Assembly (NCBI GenBank): GCA_016716525.1
Contig: JADJWE010000002.1
Span: 372,001 to 436,000, forward strand
Source of the DNA: Candidatus Flexicrinis affinis
Lineage (GTDB): Bacteria; Chloroflexota; Anaerolineae; Aggregatilineales; Phototrophicaceae
DNA: 64,000 nucleotides
Direction of reading: 5' to 3'
This document shows positions 7,558 to 15,683 of this stretch, piece after piece (within the stretch, counting starts at the first letter, position 1; each line of letters starts with the position of its first letter). The position numbers were made by a program, and so were the translations under genes. Under the pieces are notes generated by a model that did not search any database, was not told where the DNA came from, and saw only the letters and a list, made by a program, of their open reading frames with translations.

Positions 7558-7785
7558 ATGAAGTGCGTAATTTGCAGACAAGGAGACACCCAACCCGGTA
7601 CCGTGACCGTGACGCTGGAGCGCGGCGGGACAACGCTGGTCTTCAAGAACGTGCCCGCGCAGGTGTGCGCCAACTGCGGCGAGGCGTATGTGGACGACGA
7701 CACCACCCGTCAGCTTCTGGAGGCGGCCGAAGCCGCGCTGAAGGCAGGCGTGCAGGTGGAAGTGCGCGAGTTCGTGGCGGCATGA
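7558..7785 (+). CDS. Second YgiT-type zinc-finger protein (orphan antitoxin-like)
   Basis: A 75-residue protein with CVICRQ near the N-terminus, CANCGEAYVDD near residue 38 and a helical end (QLLEAAEAALKAGVQVEVREF). It is a YgiT/MqsA-like zinc protein but has no adjacent toxin gene of its own. It sits between two separated pieces of a duplicated hsdM tail (7523-7547 and 7795-7843) and replaces the 16 nt that separate those pieces in hsdM. It may cross-regulate the DUF4258 toxin or be an antitoxin left after loss of its toxin. Confidence 0.75.
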   Translation: MKCVICRQGDTQPGTVTVTLERGGTTLVFKNVPAQVCANCGEAYVDDDTTRQLLEAAEAALKAGVQVEVREFVAA

Positions 7786-7794
7786 CCACCCGCA

Positions 7795-7843
7795 CGGCTG
7801 GAACAGGCGATCCGCGACAACCTGGCGGGGTTGGGCTATGAGT
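7795..7843 (+). repeat. Copy of hsdM-tail segment Y (49 nt, exact)
   Basis: Identical to 6935-6983. It supplies the ribosome-binding context and the ATGAGT start of hsdS, preserving the original hsdM-hsdS junction after insertion of three small genes. Confidence 0.92.
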
Positions 7844-9193
7844 AGTTCCCAAACTCCAGCCGGAGTTGAACCGATTTTCGGGATGCTTCCCGAGAATTGG
7901 ACGTATTCAACGCTAGGGCAGCTTGTCGATCTTGGAAGTGCAAGTCTTCAAACCGGACCCTTCGGAACAAACCTCCTTGCCTCAGAATACAAGCGCGAGG
8001 GGATACCGGTAATTGCGGTCAAGAACATCGGCGTCAACGCGATAAACATTGATGATGATACTCCTCGGGTTGACGAGAAGACATTTCGACGACTCGAGAC
8101 ATATCGCATTGCCGAAGGAGACATCCTTTTCGGCCGGAAAGGCGCTGTCGATAGGCGAGCTTATGTAAACATTTCGCAATCAGGCTGCCTCCAAGGGAGT
8201 GACTGCATTCGGTTACGACTCGACGCACGTTCTTTTGATCCTAAATATGTTTCGTATGTTCTCGGAACGCCGCAATACTTGGCTTGGATTACGCAGAATG
8301 CCGGTGGAACTACTATGCCCTCATTGAATCAGACGATTCTTCGAAGGGTACCACTTCCCCTCCCTCCCCTCCCCATCCAGCGCGAGATCGCGCACATCCT
8401 CGGCACGCTGGACGACAAGATCGACCTCAACCGCAAGATGAACGCGACGCTGGAGGCGATGGCGCGCGCGCTGTTCAAGTCGTGGTTCGTGGACTTCGAT
8501 CCGGTGCGGGCCAAGGCCGAGGGGCGCGATCCGGCCGGGATGGATGCGGAGACGGCGGCGCTGTTCCCCGACGGGTTCGAGGACTCGCCGCTGGGGGACA
8601 TCCCGCGCGGGTGGCGGGTCGGGACGCTGGGGGAAGTGAGTGAAAAACCTCAATACGGGTATACAGCGTCGGCCTCTGATTCCCCTATTGGTCCAAAGTT
8701 TCTGCGTATTACCGACATCAACAAAGCGCCATGGATAGACTGGCAGAATGTCCCCTACTGCGAGATAGCCACTTTGGAGATGGAGAAGTACCGCCTCAGG
8801 TTCGGTGACATTGTGATCGCACGTATGGCAGATCCCGGCCATGGAGCTTTGGTCGAAGAGGATGTAGAGGCGGTCTTCGCTTCATACCTGATTCGATTCC
8901 GGCCTCGCAGGACGGAGTATGCCCGATATCTTCAATACTGGCTTCGTTCATCGCACTACTGGTACATCGTCGATGGCTTCAAGACCGGCACAACGAGAGC
9001 GAGCCTTAATGCGCAAGTACTGAGCGGATTCAGCTTACTTGTACCGGATGTTCGTGTTGCCAAAGCGTTTGACCTAGCTGTCGGTGAATTGCGTAACAAG
9101 ATCGTCGCGAACAACAGCGAGTCGCGCACGCTGGCCGAACTGCGTGACGCGCTGCTGCCGCGGCTCATGCGCGGGGAGTTGGTGGGGGTGTAG
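7838..9193 (+). CDS. hsdS: Type I restriction-modification system, specificity subunit HsdS
   Basis: A 451-residue specificity subunit with the usual two-repeat design. Target-recognition domain 1 (about residues 20-170) starts at LPENWTYSTLGQL. A central conserved helix follows (LPIQREIAHILGTLDDKID to WFVDFDPVRAKAEGR). Domain 2 starts at IPRGWRVGTLGEV and ends with a second helix (VANNSESRTLAELRDALL). The recognition domains are visibly more AT-rich than the conserved blocks, as is normal for exchanged TRDs. The protein binds HsdM and HsdR and sets the DNA target, which cannot be predicted here. The last 24 nt before GTGGGG (9157-9180) are copied at 9980-10003. Confidence 0.95.
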   Translation: MSSSQTPAGVEPIFGMLPENWTYSTLGQLVDLGSASLQTGPFGTNLLASEYKREGIPVIAVKNIGVNAINIDDDTPRVDEKTFRRLETYRIAEGDILFGRKGAVDRRAYVNISQSGCLQGSDCIRLRLDARSFDPKYVSYVLGTPQYLAWITQNAGGTTMPSLNQTILRRVPLPLPPLPIQREIAHILGTLDDKIDLNRKMNATLEAMARALFKSWFVDFDPVRAKAEGRDPAGMDAETAALFPDGFEDSPLGDIPRGWRVGTLGEVSEKPQYGYTASASDSPIGPKFLRITDINKAPWIDWQNVPYCEIATLEMEKYRLRFGDIVIARMADPGHGALVEEDVEAVFASYLIRFRPRRTEYARYLQYWLRSSHYWYIVDGFKTGTTRASLNAQVLSGFSLLVPDVRVAKAFDLAVGELRNKIVANNSESRTLAELRDALLPRLMRGELVGV

Positions 9194-9201
9194 GGGGCAA
9201 T

Positions 9202-9954
9202 ATGGGGCTTCCATCTAGTGTTGATGTCAAGATTCGTGAGCAGTTCACGACATTGATCAAAGATGGTCCGGGACTCGTGTCGACGATGAAAGCCGAAAAT
9301 CGACAATCCAGGTCTGAGCCCAAGACCGTGATGGGTAGACCTGTCCTCGACCTTACCGGAACAGAGTACCATAGTCAGGGAATGGCCTTCGAGGCTTACC
9401 GAACGCAAGCAATAAGCCTACTGCGGCTCGTCCTATCCAAAACGGATCGAATGCAGCAGATCACAGCGGACTTCCGAGGATTACCGCAGCGGTCATCTTC
9501 TGTCGAGTTCATCACTGGGACATTGATTGGATTGCAAAAGGACTATGAAGCGGGATTGCTGGACGACTTATCCATCATGATCGAGGCGGAAATCGCGTCC
9601 GACTACATGGGACAGGCTGAGCATCTTCTTGGTGAAGGCGTTCCCGGTCAAAATGATTATGTGCCCGCGGCAGTACTTGCGGGTGCAGTCCTTGAAGATG
9701 CGCTGCGTCGTCTGTGCGAGCGACAGGAACCGCCGATCTCAACCCGCAAGGACGATGGCGAACCGAAGAAGCTTGTGATCTTGGTTGACGGTCTCAAAGC
9801 GGCGGGACTGTTCAATGAACTCAAGGCGAAACAGCCTAGAGCATGGGCTGACATTCGCAATGCAGCGGCACACGGCAGGTTTGACGAATTCAAGCGCAGC
9901 GACGTGGAGGCGATGTTGAAAGGCGTGAGGGACTTCCTCGCGGACTACTTGTGA
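9202..9954 (+). CDS. HEPN-like protein inserted in the hsd operon
   Basis: A 250-residue helical protein I cannot name precisely. The C-terminal third reads WADIRNAAAHGRFDEF, which contains the R-x4-H signature of HEPN ribonuclease-type domains (DUF4145-like), preceded by a long helix (AVLAGAVLEDALRRLCERQ). HEPN proteins are frequent accessories of restriction and abortive-infection loci, where they cleave RNA or act as structural partners. It lies 8 nt after hsdS and is followed by a copied hsdS tail (9980-10003), so it looks like a cassette inserted into the operon. Its codons are more AT-rich than hsdM and hsdR. Confidence 0.7.
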   Translation: MGLPSSVDVKIREQFTTLIKDGPGLVSTMKAENRQSRSEPKTVMGRPVLDLTGTEYHSQGMAFEAYRTQAISLLRLVLSKTDRMQQITADFRGLPQRSSSVEFITGTLIGLQKDYEAGLLDDLSIMIEAEIASDYMGQAEHLLGEGVPGQNDYVPAAVLAGAVLEDALRRLCERQEPPISTRKDDGEPKKLVILVDGLKAAGLFNELKAKQPRAWADIRNAAAHGRFDEFKRSDVEAMLKGVRDFLADYL

Positions 9955-9979
9955 TGGGTTCTGCGTGGTGGCTAGAAGC

Positions 9980-10003
9980 GCCGCGTCTCATGCGCGGGGA
10001 GTT
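9980..10003 (+). repeat. Copy of the hsdS tail
   Basis: GCCGCG-T-CTCATGCGCGGGGAGTT here matches 9157-9180 in hsdS with one substitution (T for G). It lies in the 85-nt gap between the HEPN-like gene and the AAA ATPase gene. This is the same pattern as the duplicated hsdM tails: an accessory gene is followed by the 3' end of the core gene that precedes it. Confidence 0.8.
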
Positions 10004-10039
10004 ACAATATGTGCGGTTAAGTCGTGAGGACACGAAAAC

Positions 10040-11269
10040 ATGATTGACGACATTTCAGAGACGGTACCACGCATCGAGAGCATCAAAGTCAAGAACTATC
10101 GGGTTCTGCGCGATTTCGAATTGACTTCGATAACGCCACTGACAGTCCTTCTCGGACCGAATGGGAGTGGCAAGTCAACAGTGTTTGATGTTTTCGCATT
10201 CCTCTCCGAATGTTTTACTGTTGGACTGCGCAAGGCGTGGGACAAGCGAAATCGCTTTCGAGAGCTCAGAAGTCGCGACTCAAATGGACCGATAGAGTTT
10301 GAGTTGAAATACCGCGAACAACCAAACACGCCGATCATTACGTATCAACTCTCAATCGACGAGACGCTGCATGGTCCTGTTGTCTCCCGAGAACGTCTCC
10401 AATGGAAACGTCAATCGTATGGCGCGCCGTACAGGTTTCTGGATTTTGAGAACGGGCGTGGAAATGTCACTTCAGGCGAGACGCCGGATACTCCGGCCGA
10501 ACGAGTAGAGGAGACTCTTTCAGCACCGGATGTACTCGCGGTCAACACGTTGGGTCAGCTTGCAAGGAATCCCCGGGTCAACGCTCTTCGCCAATTCATT
10601 ACTGGCTGGCATCTCTCGTATCTTAGCGCCGATAACACGCGCGGAATACCCGAGTCCGGATCACAAGAGCGCCTTTCCGAGACAGGAGACAATCTCCCTA
10701 ACGTTATCCAGTACCTGAAAGAACAACATCCCGATAGGCTGTCCGCGATTCTTAAGCTGCTGTCCCGGCGCGTTCCCAAGCTAGAGCGCGTGGACGCAGA
10801 AATCATGCCCGATGGGCGACTGCTACTACAGATAAAGGATGCACCATTCGACCGCCCAATAATGTCGAAGTTCGCATCGGACGGCACACTAAAGATGTTG
10901 GCATATCTGACCCTGCTTTACGATCCTGAACCGCCGAGACTCATTGGTATTGAAGAACCTGAGAATCAACTCCATCCGAAACTTCTCCGCGGGCTGGCTG
11001 AAGAATGCCGTACAGCGTCGTCAAGAACACAACTTATGGTCACGACACATTCACCGTTCTATGTCAATGGCTTGAGACCCTCAGAATTGTGGATTCTCTA
11101 TCGAGATGATGACGGTTACACGCGTGCCGCGCGAGCGTCTGAGCTCGATGGAATCACAGACCTAATCAGGAACGGCGCGCTATTGGGTGACCTGTGGATG
11201 GAGGGCTTCTTTGGGATTGGTGATCCCTTGACAAATTCTGGCGGACCTAAGCGCCGTAGGACCGTCTAG
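10040..11269 (+). CDS. AAA family ATPase (AAA_21/ABC-like), partner of a TOPRIM-like protein
   Basis: A 409-residue SMC/ABC-type ATPase with a Walker A motif LLGPNGSGKSTVFDVF near residue 38, an ABC-type region, Walker B LIGIEEPENQLHP near residue 305 and a switch histidine in VTTHSPFYVNG. This is the AAA_21/AAA_15 architecture of anti-phage ATPases such as AriA (PARIS), RloA and OLD-like proteins. It is followed by a TOPRIM-like DUF4276 gene, with stop and next start adjacent. The pair most likely forms a two-component defence module inside the type I operon. The trigger and effector action are unknown. Confidence 0.85.
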   Translation: MIDDISETVPRIESIKVKNYRVLRDFELTSITPLTVLLGPNGSGKSTVFDVFAFLSECFTVGLRKAWDKRNRFRELRSRDSNGPIEFELKYREQPNTPIITYQLSIDETLHGPVVSRERLQWKRQSYGAPYRFLDFENGRGNVTSGETPDTPAERVEETLSAPDVLAVNTLGQLARNPRVNALRQFITGWHLSYLSADNTRGIPESGSQERLSETGDNLPNVIQYLKEQHPDRLSAILKLLSRRVPKLERVDAEIMPDGRLLLQIKDAPFDRPIMSKFASDGTLKMLAYLTLLYDPEPPRLIGIEEPENQLHPKLLRGLAEECRTASSRTQLMVTTHSPFYVNGLRPSELWILYRDDDGYTRAARASELDGITDLIRNGALLGDLWMEGFFGIGDPLTNSGGPKRRRTV

Positions 11270-11287
11270 GTGCAAGAGGTCCACAAC

Positions 11288-11890
11288 ATGCTTCTACACT
11301 TCTATGTTGAGGAAATGTCTGCCGAAGTTGCGCTGCTCGAGTTGGTGCCAAAGGTTCTTGCTGGACTTGACTTCGAGTACGACATATTTTCGTTTCAGGG
11401 TAAACCGGCGCTTCTGCGACACCTTCCAAATCGGCTCAAGATCTACAAACATCGACCCGGTGATGATTGGCGCGTATTCGTCTTGGCCGATCGAGATTCC
11501 GATGACTGTAAAGAACTCAAGAAGGAACTGGAGCGGATAGCCGCAAGTGTTGGGCTTGAAACCCGTACGGCGTCTCCTGACAGATTCACAGTCGTGAACC
11601 GAATAGTGATCGAAGAACTGGAGGCTTGGTACTTCGGTGATGTGGATGCGATTGTCGCTGCGTACCCACGTGTTAGCCGACACCTCGCGTCTCAACGGCG
11701 ATTTCGGGATCCGGATGCAGTACCCGGTGGAACATGGGAACAGCTTGAACGATTGTTAGTGGACTACCATCCCGGCGGCCTAGAAAAGATCCGTGCCGCA
11801 CAAGAGATATCGGTGCATATGGATCCACGGCGAAATCGATCGAGAAGTTTTCAAGTCTTCCGTGATGCCTTGCTCGACGTATTCAAGTGA
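11288..11890 (+). CDS. DUF4276-like (TOPRIM-like) protein, effector partner of the AAA ATPase
   Basis: About 200 residues. An acidic N-terminal strand (FYVEEMSAEVALLELV), the DxD-type segment VFVLADRDSDDC and a third acidic motif (VIEELEAWYFGD) give the E...DxD...E layout of TOPRIM nucleases as seen in DUF4276/RloB/AriB-like partners. A GTG at 11270 directly abuts the ATPase stop. ATG 11288 is preferred because AGAGGT lies 7 nt upstream. A role as nuclease or effector triggered by the ATPase is inferred from family and neighbour. The hsdR gene follows after 70 nt. Confidence 0.78.
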   Translation: MLLHFYVEEMSAEVALLELVPKVLAGLDFEYDIFSFQGKPALLRHLPNRLKIYKHRPGDDWRVFVLADRDSDDCKELKKELERIAASVGLETRTASPDRFTVVNRIVIEELEAWYFGDVDAIVAAYPRVSRHLASQRRFRDPDAVPGGTWEQLERLLVDYHPGGLEKIRAAQEISVHMDPRRNRSRSFQVFRDALLDVFK

Positions 11891-11960
11891 CCAATAGTAG
11901 CCGCGGATTGCTGCAGCACGACGCGCGCATTAATGCCGTCGCCCAACGGAGACTTGGCCC

Positions 11961-14900
11961 ATGAAGCCGTTCAACGAGGACACCGTCGAATACGCGGCGA
12001 TCGACTGGCTGCAGCAGGCCGGCTGGGAGTACGTGCACGGCGGGGTCATCGCGCCGGGGGAGCCGGCCGCCGAACGGACCAGCTACCGCGAGGTCGTCCT
12101 CGAAGGCCGGCTGCGGGCGCAGCTCGACCTTATCAACGCGCACATTCCCCCACTGGCGCGGGCCGGGGTCTTCGATGACGTCGTGCGGCGGGTGCTGCGC
12201 ACCGACAGCCCGGACGTCATGCAGAACAATCACGCGTTCCACAGGCTGCTCACCGAAGGCGTCGACGTCTCGTACAAGGCCGATTCCGACACGCGCTACG
12301 ACAAGGTCTGGCTGATCGACTTCGCCAACCCGGCGAACAACGGGTATCTGGCGGTGAACCAGTTCACGGTCGAGGACGTCAACCCGAAGTCGAAGTCGAA
12401 GACCAACCGCCGGCCGGATGTGGTGCTGTTCGTCAACGGGCTGCCGCTGGTGGTGATCGAACTCAAGAACGCGGCCGACGAACAGGCGACGATCCACAAG
12501 GCGTACAACCAGCTGCGGACGTATCGCGACGACATCGCCGGGCTGTTCCGCTACAACGCGCTGCTGGCGATCTCGGACGGGATCGAGGCGCGGGTCGGGG
12601 CGCTGGGCGCGGGCTGGGAGCACTTCAAGCCGTGGCGCACGGTGGACGGCGGTGAGGTCGGCACGCCGACGCTGGAGACGGTCGTCCGCGGCGTGTTCGC
12701 GCCGGAGCGGCTGCTGGACATCACGCGCAACTTCACGGTGTTCGAGCGTAGCGAAGCGCGGCTGATCAAGAAGGTCGCGGCCTATCATCAGGTCTATGCG
12801 GTGAACAAGGCGGTCGAGCGCACGGTCACGGCGACGGCCGCGGCCGGAGATCGCAAGGTCGGCGTGGTGTGGCATACGCAGGGCAGCGGCAAGAGCCTGT
12901 CGATGCTGTTCTATGCCGGGAAGATCATCCAGCATCCGGCGATGGAGAATCCGACGCTGGTGGTGCCGACCGATCGGAACGATCTGGACGATCAGTTGTT
13001 CGGGACGTTCGCGGCGGGGCAGGAACTGCTCCGTCAGGAGCCGAAGCGGGCGGACAGCCGCGAGCATCTGCGCGATCTGCTGCGGGTGGCGTCGGGCGGC
13101 GTGGTGTTCACGACGATTCAGAAGTTCATGCCGGATGACGACCGGATGGCGTATCCGCTGTTGAGCGACCGGCGCAATATCGTATTCATCGCCGACGAGG
13201 CGCACCGGTCGCAGTACGGGTTCGAGGCGCGGATGACGCGCGCGGGCGAGTTCAGCTACGGGTTCGCCAAGTATGTGCGCGATGCGCTGCCGAACGCGTC
13301 GTTCATCGGGTTCACGGGGACGCCGGTGGAGACGACCGATGCCAATACGCGCATGGTGTTCGGCGAGTACATCGACGTCTACGACATCCAGCGCGCGGTC
13401 GAGGACAAGGCGACAGTGCCGATCTTCTACAAGGCGCAGCTGGCACGGTTGAAACTGCGCGAGGAGCAGCGGCCGAAGATCGACCCAGACTTCGAGGAGA
13501 TCACCGAAGGCGAAGAGGAGACGGCCAAGGAGCGGCTCAAGACCAAGTGGGCACAGCTCGAGGCGATGGTCGGCACGTCGGAACGACTCGAACAGGTCGC
13601 GCGGGACATCGTGACGACGTTCGAGGAACGGCTGGAGGCGATGGACGGCAAGGGCATGATCGTGTGCATGAGCCGGCGCATCGCGGTCGACCTGTACGAT
13701 CAGCTGGTGGCGCTGCGGCCGGATTGGCACGCGGACACCGACGCCGACGGGTTCCTCAAGGTGGTGATGACGGGCAGCGCAAGCGATCCGCCGGCGTATC
13801 AGCCGCACGTGCGGTCGAAGACGCAGCGCAAGGCGCTCGCGGAGCGGTTCAAGGACCCGGAGGACGGGTTCAAGCTGGTGATCGTGCGCGATATGTGGCT
13901 GACCGGGTTCGACGCGCCGTCGCTGCACACGATGTTCGTCGACAAGCCGATGCACGGCCACGGGTTGATGCAGGCGATCGCGCGGGTCAACCGGGTGTAC
14001 AAGGACAAGCCCGGTGGCCTGATCGTGGACTACCTCGGCATCGCGACCGATCTGCAGCAGGCGATGAAGGCGTACACCGAGGCCGGGAGCGGTCAGCCGG
14101 CGTTCGACCTCGAGCGGGCAATCACGGTGATGCGGGACGCGTACGACGTGGTCAAGTCGATGTTCCACGGCTTTGACTACGGCGCGTTCTTCCGCGGCGA
14201 GCCGGCGCAGCGGGTGCAGGTCATCCCCAAGGCGATGGAGCACATCCTGAAGCTGGCCAGCGGGACTGGTGACGAGAACAAGAAGCGGTTTATGGACGGC
14301 GTAACGCGGTTGTCGCAGGCGTTCGCGCTGTGCGTGCCGGACGAGTCGGCGCTGCGCATCCGCGATGATGTGGCGTTCTTTCAGGCCGTGCGCTCCCAGT
14401 TCGCCAAGTCGACGCCAGTCGACGCGCGGACGAAAGAGGATTTGGACGGCGCAATCAAGCAGTTGGTGTCGCAGGCGGTTGCGTCGCCCGAGGTGATCAA
14501 CATCTTCGAGGCGGCGGGACTGAAGACGCCGGACGTCGGAATCCTGAGCGACGAATTCCTCGAGGATGTGAAGCGCCTTCCAGAGCGGAATCTGGCGCTC
14601 GAACTGCTGCGCAAGCTGCTGCAGGACGAGATTCGTACGCGGTCACGGCAGAACGTGGTGCAGGCGCGGTCGTTCGCGGACATGCTGGACAAGACCATCC
14701 GGCGCTATCAGAACCGTACGATCGACGCCGCGCAGGTGATCGCGGAGTTGATCGCGATTGCGAAAGACGTCCGCGACGCGCAGGGACGCGGCGAAGAGCT
14801 GGGGCTGAGTAACGACGAGCTGGCGTTCTATGACGCGCTGGCCGAAAGCTCCAGCGCACGCGCGGTCATGGGCGACAAGCAGCTGGCGATCATCGCGGTG

Positions 14901-15431
14901 GAGCTGCTCCAAAACGTGCGGCAGAACGTGACGATCGACTGGGCGGTGAAGCAGGCGGCGCGGGCGCGGCTGCGGGTGCTGGTGAAGCGGATCTTGCGCA
15001 AGTATGGCTATCCGCCGGACCTGCAGGAGGACGCCGCGGATCTGGTGCTCGAACAGGCCGAGCTGATCGTAGGGGGCCGGAGGATCAAACGGGCTGTGCG
15101 GCGCTTCGAACACCATCCACAGCATGAACGGCGCGTCTGGATCGCGCTGAGACAGAAAGCGCACCGACGGTTCGATGATCCAGCTTGTGTGGGTGTATTC
15201 GTCCGGTACGCTGCTCACGGCTGGATAGACCTCGTTACCGCCCAGACCATGCCCGCGATACAAGCCGCCGTAGCCGTTGTCCTCCAACCAGTTGACATAG
15301 TCGTCCGGGTGCAGCGTGACGTGATCGAAACCGAAGCGCGCGCGCTCGGGATAGAAGTGCATCTTCCCGATTGCCTTGGTCTGGTACCCGGCTTCGCGGC
15401 TCAGCCGATACGGCAAGCTGTGCTCGGCTAG
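11961..15431 (+). CDS. hsdR: Type I restriction endonuclease subunit HsdR with aberrant C-terminal extension
   Basis: A 1156-codon frame; the genuine HsdR part is about the first 1036 residues. The N-terminal PD-(D/E)xK nuclease site reads RRPDVVLFVNGLPLVVIELK. The motor has GSGKSLSMLF (Walker A), FIADEAHRSQYGF (DEAH), FIGFTGTPVE (motif III) and QAIARVNRVYKDKPGG (motif VI). HsdR proteins normally end shortly after a sequence like LVLEQAELI. Here that point (about 15069) runs straight into the antisense strand of a truncated sulfatase gene, adding about 120 unrelated residues. The few native terminal residues and stop codon are lost. The protein may still work, since only its extreme end is altered. 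Confidence 0.92.
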   Translation: MKPFNEDTVEYAAIDWLQQAGWEYVHGGVIAPGEPAAERTSYREVVLEGRLRAQLDLINAHIPPLARAGVFDDVVRRVLRTDSPDVMQNNHAFHRLLTEGVDVSYKADSDTRYDKVWLIDFANPANNGYLAVNQFTVEDVNPKSKSKTNRRPDVVLFVNGLPLVVIELKNAADEQATIHKAYNQLRTYRDDIAGLFRYNALLAISDGIEARVGALGAGWEHFKPWRTVDGGEVGTPTLETVVRGVFAPERLLDITRNFTVFERSEARLIKKVAAYHQVYAVNKAVERTVTATAAAGDRKVGVVWHTQGSGKSLSMLFYAGKIIQHPAMENPTLVVPTDRNDLDDQLFGTFAAGQELLRQEPKRADSREHLRDLLRVASGGVVFTTIQKFMPDDDRMAYPLLSDRRNIVFIADEAHRSQYGFEARMTRAGEFSYGFAKYVRDALPNASFIGFTGTPVETTDANTRMVFGEYIDVYDIQRAVEDKATVPIFYKAQLARLKLREEQRPKIDPDFEEITEGEEETAKERLKTKWAQLEAMVGTSERLEQVARDIVTTFEERLEAMDGKGMIVCMSRRIAVDLYDQLVALRPDWHADTDADGFLKVVMTGSASDPPAYQPHVRSKTQRKALAERFKDPEDGFKLVIVRDMWLTGFDAPSLHTMFVDKPMHGHGLMQAIARVNRVYKDKPGGLIVDYLGIATDLQQAMKAYTEAGSGQPAFDLERAITVMRDAYDVVKSMFHGFDYGAFFRGEPAQRVQVIPKAMEHILKLASGTGDENKKRFMDGVTRLSQAFALCVPDESALRIRDDVAFFQAVRSQFAKSTPVDARTKEDLDGAIKQLVSQAVASPEVINIFEAAGLKTPDVGILSDEFLEDVKRLPERNLALELLRKLLQDEIRTRSRQNVVQARSFADMLDKTIRRYQNRTIDAAQVIAELIAIAKDVRDAQGRGEELGLSNDELAFYDALAESSSARAVMGDKQLAIIAVELLQNVRQNVTIDWAVKQAARARLRVLVKRILRKYGYPPDLQEDAADLVLEQAELIVGGRRIKRAVRRFEHHPQHERRVWIALRQKAHRRFDDPACVGVFVRYAAHGWIDLVTAQTMPAIQAAVAVVLQPVDIVVRVQRDVIETEARALGIEVHLPDCLGLVPGFAAQPIRQAVLG

Positions 15432-15680
15432 AATCGGGGTACGCGGACCGGCAAGGAAGTTGTAGGGCATGCCGTGCCGCGACCCGCTCTGCCCGGTCAG
15501 CATAGTCGCCCGCTGCGGCATGCAGATCGGGCAGTCGGCGTAGGCGCGCCGAAACCAAAGGCCCTCGTCGGTCAACTGGTCGAAGTGCGGGGTCATGACC
15601 GGGTGACGGCTGTTGGCGACACCGAGGCAGTCGCCGCGCCATTGATCCAGAACGATGAAGACGATGTTAGGTGACGCCAT
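15066..15680 (-). pseudogene. Sulfatase (formylglycine type), N-terminal part, truncated by the hsdR junction
   Basis: Starting at ATG 15680, 3 nt after the FAD oxidoreductase stop, the protein reads NIVFIVLDQWRGDCLGV (metal-binding Asp) and CMPQRATMLTGQSGSRHG. The latter is the CxPxR signature whose Cys becomes formylglycine. Homology continues to FEAPHSPFDPPAPYD, about residue 203, then stops at about 15066-15072, where the reading continues antisense through hsdR to 14643. Sulfatases of this group have about 450-500 residues, so over half, including later metal ligands, is missing. It was probably the last gene of the operon on its right, cleaving sulfate from imported or surface glycans. 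It is now non-functional. Confidence 0.85.
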
Positions 15681-15683
15681 CGG

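Noticed and set aside
11883..14243. A 786-codon open frame on the minus strand opposite hsdR
   Set aside because: Its product is an Arg/His/Leu/Val-rich string without motifs, produced by the strong third-position GC bias of hsdR. The plus strand has the complete set of HsdR motifs.
15066..15431. A genuine additional C-terminal domain of HsdR
   Set aside because: The extension is exactly antisense to sulfatase codons with clear sulfatase motifs, so it is accidental read-through.
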